The notes: generated from the letters alone by a model not told the origin. A DNA stretch of 64,000 nt from Chelonoidis abingdonii (GCF_003597395.2 NC_133772.1:139964983-140028982), one strand, 5' to 3'; counted from the stretch's first letter, positions 46,749 through 58,190 are shown. Made by a program: numbers and translations.

Positions 46749-47470
46749 TAGGGCCCTATCAAATTCATGGTCATGAAAAACGCATCACAGACCATGAAAT
46801 CTGGTCACCCCCTGTGAAATCTGGTCTTTTGTGTGCTTTTATCTATACTACGAAGATTTCACAGGACAGACCAGCGTTTCTCAAATTGGGGGGCCGGGCC
46901 CAAAAGGAAGTTGCAGGGAGCTCACAAGGTCATTTTGGAGGGGGTTGTGGTATTGCCACCCTTACTTCTGCACTGCCTTCAGAACGGGAGGACCGGAGAG
47001 CGGCAGCTGGTGACTGGATGCCCAGCTCTGAAAGTGGCGCCCCACCAACCAACAGCAGCACAGACATAAGGGTGGCATGTTGTTGTCACACTTACGTCTG
47101 TGCTGCTGCCTGCGGAGCTGGGCGGACGGAGAGTGACGGCTGCTGATTGAGGGCCCAGCTCCGCAGGCAGCAGTGCAGACGTCATACCATCCCATGCCAT
47201 CCTTACTTCTGCGCTGCTGCTGGTGCTGCTCAGCTCTGAAGGCAGCGCTGCCACCAGCAGAAGCGCAGAAGTAAAAGTAACAGTACCGCAACCCCCTACA
47301 ATAACCTTGTGACCCCGCCAACACACACAACTCCTTTACAGGTCAGGACCCCTACAATTATAACCAAGTGAAATTTCAGATTAAATAGTTGAAATAATGA
47401 AATTTATGATATTTTAAACTCTATGACTATGAAATTGACCAAAATGGCCCGTGAATTTGGTAAGACCTAA
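46749..47470. mobile_element. Non-autonomous hAT transposon, 722 bp
   Basis: Left end TAGGGCCCTATCAAATTCAT and right end (inward) TTAGGTCTTACCAAATTCAC. Perfect 8-bp target duplication GTAATAGG at 46741-46748 and 47471-47478. The interior alternates sense and antisense copies of 'cttacttctgcgctgctgct'-like units, giving overlapping open frames without meaning. No transposase. Confidence 0.93.
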
Positions 47471-47713
47471 GTAATAGGGCAGAGTGGGACTCTGGCCCCC
47501 AAATGACAAAATTGTGTAAAGAGCAATATGCCTGTTTGCCTCATCCCATAGTAACACCTGCCTGGGGCTTTCCCCAGACCCACTTAAACTCTCTTCCAGT
47601 TGTTGATCCGGGGGATGGTCAATACCAGTTTATTTCAGGCTTTCCAGCCTTAACCCCTAATTTTAGGACCTCTTAATTTATCAGCTGCTGGAAATCTCGA
47701 CTGACTAAACAAT

Positions 47714-47862
47714 GGCATAAAAGACACAAGATTCCCAGAGAAACAGAGTGACTGGCTGAAGATTATCACTTTCCAGCACCAACATGCAGGCGCTAAGATA
47801 TTCCTAACACCTTTTTACACTTTCTAACTGAAAAGTGGCTTAGCTGCACTAATGACATTTTG
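47714..47862. repeat. Direct repeat copy 2 of an unassigned ~148-bp sequence
   Basis: Aligns end to end with 45574-45720 in the same orientation, 2.1 kb away. Either a local duplication or two insertions of an undescribed short repeat. Confidence 0.85.
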
Positions 47863-48519
47863 CAAATAATTAAGTCATTTGAATTTTAAAAAGCTAAGGT
47901 ATTTACCAGTGAAATACAGCCCTATTTTCCATTATATATTTTCTTTGCTGCCTGCAATGTGGGATGAAAGTAGAAGAGGCATTACTGAGGTCTGACACAG
48001 ACAATGGCAGATTATAAGCCTCTTATCATTAAACAGGAATTTGAATTTTTTGGTGTCCTTTGGGGAGGGTAGACGAATATTTGTGTTAGTTTCTTAAACG
48101 TTAGCATACTGTCAGCCTCAGAGCAAATTAATAAAAAACACATGCAAAACCCCAGAGACATTCATTTGGAAGTTGCTTATTCATTTTTTGAAAAATGCTA
48201 TAGCTCCTTTACTGAGGTGGCAGAGTAGCTACCACATGAGACCTTGTCATGAATAGATGGAATGGATTGAACACTGCCTCTGTGGCTCTCGGGGGAAGGA
48301 AGATATCCATGGGTTTTCCATTGCCATTGTACAATAGACAACCCCCATTCAGCGATATAACAGTCTCCGAAAACCCCCACGGACGTGTTAAGCACTCTAA
48401 AGAATCCCTAAGGAAGGTGAGTCACCAGATTGAGTGTTTCAGAGTAGCAGCCATGTTAGTCTGTATCTGCAAAAAGAACACGAGTACTTGTGGCACCTTA
48501 GAGACTAACAAATTTATTT

Positions 48520-48557
48520 CAGCATGAGCTTTCGTGAGCTACAGCTCACTTCTTCAG
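48520..48557 (-). other. Hammerhead-like motif, second family
   Basis: Minus strand: CTGAAGA (48551-48557), perfect hairpin GTGAGC-TGTA-GCTCAC, GAAA (48530-48533), stem III GC-TCAT-GC fully paired, then T and G. The last G stands where the hammerhead rule wants A, C or U, so this copy should be inactive. Compared with family 1, two hairpin pairs have changed on both sides (G-C to A-U, U-A to C-G). Confidence 0.55.
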
Positions 48558-48827
48558 ATGCACACAATGGAACACACAGACAGGAGATATTTATACATAC
48601 AGAGAACATGAAAAGATGGAAGTATGCATACTAACAGGAAGAGTCTAATCAATTGAGACGAGCTATTATCAGCAGGGGAAAAATACTTTAGAAGTGATAA
48701 TTAAGATGACCCATAGAAGGTGTGAGGAGAACTTAACATAGGAAATAGATTCAATTAGTGTTAATGCCCAGCCATTCAGTCTCTGAAGGCCTGAGTTAAT
48801 GTGTCTACATTTGGCTATTATTCGAGT

Positions 48828-49055
48828 TCAGCAGTCTCTCTTTGCAGTCTGTTTTGAAGTTTTTTGTTGCCAAAACTGCCCTTCAAGTCTGCACTGAGTG
48901 GTAGAGAGGTTGAAGTGTTCTCCCACTGGTTTTTGAAGTTTATGATTCCTGATGTCGATTGTGTCCATTTCTTTTATGTGAAGAGAGCTGTTGGTTTGGC
49001 CAATGTTACATTGCAGAGGAGAGGCATTGCTGGCAACATGATGGCAATATATCAA
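48828..49055 (-). pseudogene. Penelope GIY-YIG endonuclease-like fragment (copy B)
   Basis: An open frame with PLQCNIGQTNSSLHIKEMD and DIRNHKLQKPVGEHFNLS. NIGQTNSSL corresponds to the YIGQT core of the GIY-YIG domain, and the HK...PVGEHFN block follows it in this family. The Tyr of the motif is replaced by Asn and the upstream part is out of frame. Confidence 0.62.
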
Positions 49056-49449
49056 GTTGGTAGATTGTGCAGGTGAACAAACCCTGAAATGGTGTGGCTG
49101 ATGTGATTGGTCCTTGATGTGTCAATTGAATCGATCAATGTGGACAGAGCTGACCTCGGATGCTTTGTTGCAAGTAAGGTCCTGGGTAGTGTTTAATGTT
49201 TTATGGTGGTGCAGCTGCTGGTGAGTATTTGGTTCAGGTGTGGGAGCTGTCTATAAGCAGACTGGCCTGTCTCCCAGCATCTGTGAGAGTGAGGGACGAT
49301 GTTTAAGGATAGTTGTGATCTTGATGATGCTCTGGAGGGTTTAGTTGGGGGCTGTACGTGATGGCTAGTTTGCATTCTGTTATTTTCGTTGTGGGCCTGT
49401 CTCGTCTGTAGGTGTTCTGGGTACTCTTTGGTCTGTCAATCTGTTTTTT

Positions 49450-50199
49450 CTACTTCAGAGGTGGGTTTGTAGTGTTTAGAAATGCTTGATAGGATCTTGA
49501 TAGGTTTTTCTCTGTCTGAGAGGTTGGAAATATATTGTATCTTTGAGCTTGGCTGTAACATGGATTTGTGTGTGGTCCTGGATGGAGCTGCAGCATGTAG
49601 GTAAGTATAGCGGTCAGTGGTTTCCGGGTATAGGGTGGCTGTTTATAGACCATCCGTTATTAGCAACGTACTGTCTGGAATGGACCGCTTGTGTGATTGA
49701 TCTAGGCTGAGATTAGATGGCGGGATGGAATTGTTAAATCCGGTGGAATTCCTCGAGGGCTTCTTTCATGGAGTTCCAGATGATTTGGAAAAGATATGTA
49801 TTAATGTATGCACAAGTTATTAAGGGGCGTTAGGCGAACTGAGAGTAAGGAAGTGTTGTTCTAAGTCAGCCATAAAGATGTTGGCATACTGTGGGGCCAT
49901 GTGGGTACCCATAGCAGTGCCACTGACTTGAAGGTATATATTGTCCCCAAATGTGAAATAGTTGTGGGTGAGGACAAAGTCACAAAGTTCAGCCACTAGG
50001 TTAGCTGTGATGTTGTCAGGGGTACTATCCTTGATGGCTTGTAATCCATCTTTGTGTGGAATATTGTGTAGAGGGCTTCTGCATCCACAGTGGCCAGGAT
50101 GGTGTTTTCTGGAAGATCAGCGATGGATTGTAGTTTCCTCAGGAAGTCAGTTTGAGTGTGTTTCACATGAAGTCCATGTCCATTGGACAGTAATACCAA
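49450..50199 (-). pseudogene. Penelope reverse transcriptase remnants (copy B)
   Basis: Two open pieces. 49996-50199 includes FLRKLQSIADLPENTILATV followed by DAEALYT, the motif A region with its Asp. 49450-49653 includes the YKQPPYTRKP and SQAQRYNIF stretches that follow the palm. The YIDD box between them, near 49790-49806, is destroyed by a point change and an indel (reads 'acattaatacat'). Non-functional. Confidence 0.6.
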
Positions 50200-53100
50200 T
50201 TATACCTTTGTCAAAATACTCAGGTACAATCTTTTAAGATGGGAATGTTGATATAGTTTATGCCTTTTAAAAATATTTGCTCTACTCCTGGTGTGGAGCA
50301 ACAGAACAAGGAATTGAGGATTTCGTCAGACAGCTTTTACTGTAACAGCTTGATAAAAGCAATTTGCCCACAACATTTATTCTCTCCCTGAACTGAGATG
50401 TGAATTTGGCATCAAATTCACCCTGGTGCTGAAAACCAGGAGGTCTCTGCACCACTTATGTCTTACGTAAGACCTAAGGTGTAAATTTCCTCCTGTGAAC
50501 TGCTCTGCATGGGGGATTTATACTGATATAAGCTACAGTGTGAATTTAAACTACGCTAATTTTAATGGTATAGCCCCCACGTGGACATTCTTAGTCCAAA
50601 ATAAGAGTGAGATGTTCTTTCTGGTTCCCCCAGAGGGGAAAGGTCATCGCAGTGTAAGCAGTCTGTAACATTCCTTTAAGGACAACGTTAAGGACAAAAA
50701 TCTGCAGGATGAAATTCACTAGTATGCAGGGGGCCCATGCTGAAAACAGGCCACACCGAGGCCATAAGTGTTCCTTAGGCCTTGTTCTGGTCCCCTGCAC
50801 AGGAGTGACTTTCACCCCAATTGAATAATCAGTAACCACAGGGCAGGCTGACCCCTGTGCAATGCCAAAGCCAGTCACCAGAGAGAAGTTCGCCTTCCTC
50901 CTGGGCTGCCTGGACCTCCTAAAATGATCATCATTTTTACTCCCCTAGACCCACTGCATATGGCATATCCACTGGGAAGGCTGCGAGGGAAATCCAAGTG
51001 TCTGGGCTCTGGTTCCCCCAGGGGTGTGCTAAGCTTCGAGAGCCTCAGCTGGCTGCAGTTCTGAGCCCTCCCTGGACACTGACTCTCCGGCTGAAAATGG
51101 AGTTCCTCTGCCCACCTGTCTAGGCCCCCGGACTAGCGCTGACCCCCAGGGTAGCCAAGTTATGTCAGCACAGCCTCTCCCAGAACTCCACCTATGGGTG
51201 CCATACTTCTGGTGACAGTCCAGCTCTCCTGGGGGCGCGCAGCAGTTGTGGAGTGGTTAATGTGCAGAGAGACTCTTCGCTCAGAGTCTAACAAGGCAGG
51301 GCTCTTGTACTTTGCGCAGGCAAGTACAGATCTCACAGAACAATAAACACTACACTTATGCCCTTGCCTCAGTTTCCTCACCATGCCAGGGCATTCTCTG
51401 GGAAGGGGTCCAATCCTTTGGGTTGTCCAGAGTCCTCATGGCCATCTGGGCTCAGGAATGTGAGTGGGGCTTCCCTCGCCCCACGCGGCTGCTGTATGTT
51501 GAGTGGCTTCTCTCTCCTGGAGCCCCTCACCTACCTTCTCTGGCCTTGCTCTTTCCAGCCCAGGGTTCCCCTCTTCGTCTGACTCCTCCTCTTTGTTCTG
51601 CACCTGGTAAGTTTCCACTGCTCTTACTTTCCCCCTCCCTTCAGACGAGTCAGCTAACTTGTTTTTCTAAGAATGAGGCTCGTCCAATGTTCCTAGTTAC
51701 TAGCATCTGAATAAGGTCATAAGTTCTAAGCACCTTCTATTGTGTCTATCTGGTGTGTATCTGCCACGGGACCTGTCAGCAAGGGTGGATCCACAAACAT
51801 ATGGGTACAGATGATAAAGCGGTTTATCATAATACAATTTCCCAATTCCAGTCAGGTTTCATAAGCTGTACAACTGTAGCCCCAATTCATGGCACAGTCA
51901 CATGGCAACTCTGTCCCTTTCATAACACTGAAACTTCATGGCTAGGAATAACATTTCTCTAAAATGTCAAATGACAATAGCACCACAAAATATATGTATA
52001 CATTTTGTGCTGCAAATCATAACTACGTTTGCTTCACAAGCACAGTCTCCCCCTGATGTTGTGGCACATCCTTGTCCTGTGTTATGCTCTGTAGGCAAAA
52101 GTACCTGATTACAGTCTAGGGATTTTCAGTGTTTTCACAGCTTTGTCATCTGGAAAGAGCGCTGCTTAATCCAGGCTTGGTTCTGATGCCTTGAGAGAAC
52201 ATAACTGAAATCGACTGCTGTCTGCACTATGATAGAACCAGTTACCATGGACCATTGGACAGGTGTCTGGCTGCCCCAGTATCCATTATGGAACAAGATC
52301 CAAACTCCAAATTGTGTCAGGTCACTGCTTCAAGCTTTATTTATCCCACCATTCCAGCATCTAAGAATATATTTTTTTTAATGAAAGAGGAGTACTACTG
52401 TAATGAGACTCCTTGTTCCATATGGCTGTCTCTGGAGCCCTCCTCTGTGTCTTTCATCCCTTTTCTATAACATACTTTTTATAACTGTTTGCAGAAGAGT
52501 GACGTTTATAATTACTAGCTGCAATGTGTGGAAAGTTGTCAGCTGAGATTAAACTCTGGCTGTTGGAAAATAGAGTCAGCATGTCACAATCAGGACCACA
52601 GTTAACAAACCCACCACTCTGCCTCTTTCTGAGCTGTGACACTCAACAGCACAGTCTGTTAGCTCCTGGGCTATGCTGGAGCTGACAGGAAACTCATTTA
52701 AACAATTACCGCCTTCTTCTGTGAGAAGGACAGAGAATGCTTTGGAAATCCTGGCATAGCCACTTCCAAAGTGCCTAACTCCCATCCCAACTTCCCACTG
52801 CGTAGTGGCACATTTTTAATTTGTGGAGGCCCATTATGAATTGCTTGCATCATGGAGCACCAGAACAAAGAGCCCAGCATAGCCATATCACAAACAAAGC
52901 TGTTATTTGCTTTACTAATCTCCTAACTGAATCTAAGGTTTAAAGCTGCATGGACCACAGCACCAGGGACCAAAAGATCAAAGTCATCTCTTGGTACAAC
53001 TCCACTGATTTCAGCAGGGCTATATGAGGGATGAATGTGGTCCATTATATTTGCACTCCCACTCTTGGTGGGACAGAGAGCACATCAGCTGCTGAAGTTA

Positions 53101-53415
53101 GTGCAGCCTGGAGCGAGGAGTCCATGGCCCACCACCAACTGTTGCAAACCATCACTTTCCCAGGCCATTTGCACTGGCTGTTCTTTCATGCTGAATGCAA
53201 GGTACAGGATTCAGCGCTAAGAGAAAATGTTAATTGCTGAAAATATTACCCCACCCCTGACAACAGCTACAAAAATTGTTTAGTGAAGGAGGCTCAGTGA
53301 ATTCTTCTAATGAAGATGGCTCCAAAGTTCTGTACCAATTAATGATTCAGATGTTGTCCAATATACAATTGTAGGATAACTGCATTGCTGTAAGACACCC
53401 ACCGGTAGAGTGTGC
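50165..53415. other. Intergenic, mostly unassigned
   Basis: The region 51000-51720 is CT-rich with long frames on both strands and may be retroelement-derived, but I found no ends. Around 50700-50830 and 52985-53030 there are phrases ('gatgaaattcac', 'aactccactgatttcagc') common in old sauropsid repeats. No exon recognised. Confidence 0.3.
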
Positions 53416-53608
53416 CAGGGTGAGATTTTTGCTCTAGGCATTTTGCAGCCTACGGAAGGTCCGCCGAAGCCGCGGGACCAGCGGACCCTCCGCAGGAAAG
53501 CTGCCGAAGGCAACCTGCCTGCCGCCCTCATGGTGACCGGCAGAGCACCCCCTGCGGCTTGCCGCCCGAAGCACATGCTTGGCGTGCTGGTGCCTGGAGA
53601 CACCCCTG
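53416..53608. mobile_element. hAT-like MITE, GC-rich, partial
   Basis: The right end read inward is CAGGGGTGTCTCCAGGCACC; the left candidate end is CAGGGTGAGATTTTTGCTC. The interior 'ggtccgccgaagccgcggg' resembles the core of the element at 26897-27215. The candidate flanks GAGTGTGC and ACTGAAGA do not match, so at least one boundary is wrong or deleted. Confidence 0.4.
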
Positions 53609-53616
53609 ACTGAAGA

Positions 53617-54318
53617 GTAATGTTGCAGCAACAATGGGTAGAAAGAGACTGTGATAGGGAACATATCAGTCTTATTTGGGGTACTAGGGGAATTTTTGAA
53701 CATGTCCCATGTGGCCCTGTTAAATGGTGCATCCTATGCTGTGGGCAGGCTCACTTATGTGCATTACATTTAGTAGCCTACCAGAGATTCTCAATTTCCT
53801 GGTCTTCATTTTTATTTACAGATAATTGAAATGGAGCAACACTGAGTTACACCGGCGTATGACCTTCCCCTGTATACTCATGTACAGGAGTTATGTGTGG
53901 TGGGGGACTTCAGGGCAGCATACTCTAGCCCTCTAACTTGTTGTTGGTGGGTTTTTTTGTAACCTAGTAACCAAATGGTCCATCTGTTTGAAATAGGGAC
54001 TTGCTGCTGGTTTAACATCTCTAGAAATGATGTCAAGTTCAGAAAAATCTATTCCAACAAGTTTAATGGGCTGAGTTTTTAATAACCAGAATTATTTCCT
54101 GAGGTTTGAGTCATCCCTTATTTTATTTCAATGGGGCGTCCACCACTGATACTAGGGAAAGGAGAAGATTTACATTTGCAAATTACCCTAGGAGATTAGT
54201 TTAAATATTGAAGAGATTTCCTAGAAAGTTTTGAAATTAAACCTATTTTTCATCTTGGAAACAAGTAAAAAGTCAGGAAAAAATTGGAGTCATTTTATTA
54301 GTACATTTCCCCCATATA
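53617..54318. other. Intergenic, no feature recognised
   Basis: No repeat hallmark or exon recognised. Confidence 0.4.
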
Positions 54319-54405
54319 CATAGAATCATAGAAATTATAGAACCACAGGTTTAGAAGGGACCACAAAGGTCATCTAGTCTAACCCCTGCCAAGATGTAGG
54401 ATTTG
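54319..54405 (-). mobile_element. CR1-type LINE 3' tip, antisense
   Basis: Starts 'catagaatcatagaaat' (tail repeat in antisense) followed by 'gaagggaccacaaaggtcat' and 'ctagtctaacccctgcc'. Only the last ~85 bp of the element remain. Confidence 0.75.
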
Positions 54406-54418
54406 TTGTGTCTGAATC

Positions 54419-54605
54419 AGTGGTTTTCAAACTGTGGGTCAGGACCCCAAAGTGGGTCACGACTCTGTTTTTATGAGGTCGCCAGGGCTGACATTAGACT
54501 TGCTGGGGCTTGCGGCCCAAGGCCAAGACCCGCTGCCTGAGGCTGAAGCCCAAGCCTGATGGCTTCAGCCCTGGATGGTGGTGCTCAGGCTTCAGCTTCA
54601 GTTGT
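54419..54605. mobile_element. hAT-type transposon, left part only
   Basis: Begins CAGTGGTTTTCAAACTGTGG followed by 'caggaccccaaagtgggtc', the inverted-terminus style of this hAT group. The interior consists of 'ctgaagcccaagcc' units. The right terminus is missing. Confidence 0.5.
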
Positions 54606-55151
54606 ATTGAATCTCCATCCTATATAATCCTGAAGATTACCACCATTTTGAATACAATCAAGCCCATTAATTGCTGAGTTCACCAATAGAATACATGAAA
54701 ATATTTTATAGCTGCTAATTTATCACAACACTATAGCTTCGATAGAAGAAAGTGATGGAAGAATAAAGTCTCATTGCTTTTAAAACAAAGGAGTTGATAG
54801 TCCTTTTTGCAATGATTGTAATCAAACTCTCAAGGGTTTATGGTTTTGTCTTGTATTGCTCTGCAGTTACATTTTGTCTTGAAAAGCCTTTTTTCCTGGG
54901 TAAATATGCGAAATTTTCCGGCTTGTTCCATTTTTCCTCCAAAAGAGAGGCATTTGTATACGGAAGCTCACAAAAAATGTTTACAGGTAAAATATATTAA
55001 GAAAAACTGATAATTTGCTCAACTATTTGTGATGCAAAAAACTCCCACAAATGTGTAAACAGAATTGCCAGTGCAATTACTTGGGTGCAATATTCTTGTG
55101 TTTCTGCACCTGGTCTTCCATAATATGAACACACATTCGTGGATGCCCATT
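54606..55151. other. Intergenic, AT-rich, no feature recognised
   Basis: No repeat hallmark or exon recognised. Confidence 0.4.
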
Positions 55152-56330
55152 GTGACACCAGTAGTGTAACCTAACTGCCAGGCCGAATTGATAGCAGCAA
55201 GGGCCGGGTTCAATACATAGGGGTCCCTTCCCTACAACGTAATGCAAAACCAGCTCAAGCCCCCACCCAGTGACCTGGGAAAATCTTACACCACCCCTGG
55301 GCGCCTCAAAGAGGCAATACTTCCCTTCTCACAAGCACAGAGTCGGTGTAGCAGAAAATGTTTAATAACATGAGATAAACAACAAGCATTAAATTGGGAA
55401 AACACCACAACTAGAGTTCATAGACCAAACCATGAGCAAAGACTCACCCCAGGAAATTGGTCCGTGTCCTCTTCCCTGGGCTCTTGAGTCCAGCAACCCC
55501 AAAATTACTCCAAGACTCCAAAGTCCAATATCCCAAATGTCCCTAGAGTCCAGCAACTCAAAGATCACCCACAGTCCCAAAAGTCCCTCAACCCAAAATT
55601 CTCTGTCCTGGGTCAGTGCAGCCCCAGAGTTCAAGAGTTTATCTGCAGAGGTTCCCCCCCTGCCAGCCTGGGTAGAAAGGGGCACCTTACGTGGTACGGG
55701 GCCAACTGCCCTGCCTCTCCATGGGATTCTGCTTCTGCCTTCCCCACGAACTGCTCAGCTCCGCTCTGCCAGCTGCTCTGCTCCACCAGCCGTCCCCATG
55801 ATCCGCTCCAGCCATCCCCACAAACTGCTTGGTTCCGCTCGCTCCGTGGGCACCCCAACTGTCCCACAAACTGCTCCGCTCTGCCAGCTGCTCTGCTCCA
55901 CCAGCCATCCTGTGATCCACTCCAGCCGTCCTCGCAAACTGCTCAGCTCCACGGGCACTCCAACTGTCCCACAAACTGCTCCGTTCCACCAGCTGCTATG
56001 CTCCACCAGCTGTCCTGTGATCCGCTCCAGCCGTCCTCACAAACTGCTTGGCTCCACGGGCACTCCAACTGTCCCACAAACTGCTCCGCTCCACCAGCTG
56101 CTCTACTCCGCAATATAGCTTCAGGCTCCCCCGTTAGTTAGCACAGCTCTTTAGTGATTTCAGCTCTTAGTGAGTTCAGCTCAGGAACCTGTAACTTAGA
56201 TTAATAAGGGAATCAAAAATCAGCTCTGGTATTCAACAGTGGAGAGAGGAGGAAGTTAAATTAATGCTTCTGGCTCACACAAGGAGCCCACTCCCTTGTC
56301 TAGCCAGTGCTACTAAATTGATGGTGAGGC
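55152..56330 (-). mobile_element. Probable LTR-retroelement sequence with a tandem-repeat core
   Basis: Starts near 'tgtgacaccagtagtgtaac' and ends before the LTR-like block at 56335. Composition (CT-rich, many 'ccccaaa' and 'agtccagcaa' words) resembles retroelement 5' or LTR sequence, and recall suggests a turtle LTR family. The open frame 55432-56118 (+) is the consequence of the 105-bp repeat and has no domain. Boundaries and class are uncertain. Confidence 0.35.
55735..56110. repeat. 105-bp tandem repeat, about 3.5 copies
   Basis: The word CAACTGTCCCACAAACTGCT recurs at 55856, 55961 and 56066, exactly 105 bp apart. Units consist of 'ctccaccagctgctctgctc', 'gatccgctccagcc' and 'caaactgct' modules, so shorter internal periodicities also exist. 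105 is a multiple of three, which keeps a frame open. Confidence 0.92.
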
Positions 56331-56334
56331 TGCC

Positions 56335-56791
56335 TGTCACAAAGCAGTTTCACAGTTCCTTGTCCACACAATCAAAGTGAGAACACTGAGGGAATGATTG
56401 GTAGGGGAACCAGGGCCCTCCCTCTCCACCAGCCCCTGGCCCAGGACCCTATGAGAGGCAGCAATAACAACTACCCACAGTACTCCCGGACTGCCTCCTT
56501 GGGCCACTTACTACCACTCGCTTTCCCAGGCCAGGGCATGACCAAGAACAAACGATCCACCAGGGTCCTGGGATAGCTGCTGCTTGCTGACCTGTTCCCT
56601 GCAGCCAGGACTGCAGCAGTGTCCTTACTCAGGAGCTCCCAAAACAGGTCTTTCTTCCTCCTGTCTGCTCCTTTCCTGAGATGCCTGGCTGTCTTTTAGG
56701 CTCATCCTTCAGCTTTGCGGTGGAACCCCCGGGTCCAGAACGGCTTCTTAACCCCTTCAGTCCCAGTGTGGGGCTTATACACCCCATCACA
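56335..56791 (-). mobile_element. LTR-like block, TGTGA...TGACA type
   Basis: On the minus strand it starts TGTGATGGGGTGTATAAGCC (56791) and ends TTTGTGACA (56335). It includes a TATA-like 'gtgtataagcc' very near its start. Ends resemble those of the solo LTR 13926-17965. No target duplication (TGCC against TCCG), so it may belong to a rearranged element with 55152-56330. Confidence 0.5.
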
Positions 56792-58085
56792 TCCGACAAA
56801 TTCTCATCCCACTGAGTTTCTGTGACAATTGCAGCTTTTCGAACCCAAAAGGTGGAGTTTGAGGCCCACAAACAAGTGAGTCTGCAAAGGTTACATCTAT
56901 AGAGCCCCCTACAAATCTTACCCAACAGAAGTCTCCTGTTAAGGAGATCTGTCTATGCTTCTCTCTACCGTCCCACCTGGTCATAGCTAAAGGGATTCCC
57001 TTTTTTCACCATCCCAGTGTTATATGATTCTACTGGGATAGGAGTCGGAAACCAACCTAGAGGCTGAGTATTCAGGCTTCGTGTCAGTGGAGGCTGGGAG
57101 GACAATGTCCATCCCCTCATGGCAGGAGCTGCATTACTAGCTCTGCCTGTGGGGTGAGCCCAGGTTCAGTGTCCTCCTCACTGTCCAAATGTTCAGAACC
57201 AGCACATTAGGGCTGGCCTCAGCAGGACACTGGGGGTGCCAGGGCCACCTGAGCAGCTGCTACAAAGGGAGAATTTCACTCACCCCTGGGACATTTGATC
57301 TGCACCTCACATAGGGCTCGATCCTGCACAGAGCTGAGCACTCCCAGCTGCTCCTGACATCTGGAGGGCTTTCTTTTTTCTCCTGGCAAGCTATATAACC
57401 AATGGAACAGCAAGGTAGAAGCAATTCCAACATCTATACAAACTCTCATTTATTCAGCGTTCATTTCAGGGCTTGCTGTGAAAGCTGCCTCGTTCAAATT
57501 AGACCTCTTTTGGATGTCTCAGACCACAAGTCTTGTTTCCACCTCCATCTGGGACAGCACTCCCAGAGACACTTCCAATTTACACCCTATTTAGGTGACT
57601 TCCTGCTGTTCATTCCCTTTTTTGACCAGGTCTGACTGGCTGCAGCAGCAGGTTGTTTTTAAAGACAAAAGCCTAGGCACTTAAAAGAGCAGTCTAGCTG
57701 CTGGAAAAATTAACTAAACCCACAGAGAACCAAAATTCACAAGAAAAATTGTATTGCCAAATCACTTGTTTATTTTCGCAATGTAATATCTGCTAATAGT
57801 GAGTACTTATAAACACTTGCCCTTTACTCTGTTCAGGATATTTGTAATCTCCCTCTATATAAGAAGCATCATTGCTAATAATCAGTAACCATTTAAACAG
57901 TTAAAGATGGTAACAGCAGGAGTTTAAAAGTCTGATACAAAAGCCAATGAAGTCAATGGAAAGCCTTATTTTGACTTCAGTGACTTTGTCCTTCCCCTTA
58001 TACCTGCCCACTGAGAACCTGCTTCCTACCAACTAAGAGCTGGAGATTTTATCTTCTTTTAAAGTGATTGTTGACATTGGTGAGT
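56792..58085. other. Intergenic, no feature recognised
   Basis: No repeat hallmark or exon recognised. Confidence 0.4.
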
Positions 58086-58190
58086 CATAGAAACATGGGG
58101 ATGGCCAGACTGGATCAGATCCGAGTTCCATCTAATTCAGTATCCTGTCTTTGAGAATAGCCAGTATAAGATGTTCCAGTAATGAATCAT
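58086..58190 (-). mobile_element. Old CR1 3' tail fragment, antisense
   Basis: 'catagaaacatggggatggc', 'cagactggatcagatcc' and 'ttcagtatcctgtctttgag' are an antisense version of the tail seen at 19630-19712, strongly diverged. Confidence 0.55.

Larger units (their letters stand above)
48441..50151 (-). mobile_element. Penelope-like element, 5'-truncated (copy B)
   Basis: The 3' end (minus) is at 48441, '...ggctgctactct'. The element runs back through the GIY-YIG part (48828-49055) and RT (49450-50151), where it is truncated. The target sequence TTGAGTGTTTC (48430-48440) recurs as TTGAGTGTGTTTC (50152-50164), an ~11-bp duplication with a GT indel. It represents a second Penelope family: its hammerhead hairpin arms differ from those at 35402 and 41209. 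Confidence 0.87.

Noticed and set aside
46814..47330. Overlapping frames in both orientations, 110-122 codons
   Set aside because: Fully inside the hAT element 46749-47470 and produced by its alternating inverted units.
53408..53616. 8-bp target duplication for the GC-rich MITE
   Set aside because: GAGTGTGC and ACTGAAGA do not match, so no duplication is claimed.
55432..56118. 228-codon frame (+) with repeated residues
   Set aside because: Explained by the 105-bp tandem repeat; no domain.
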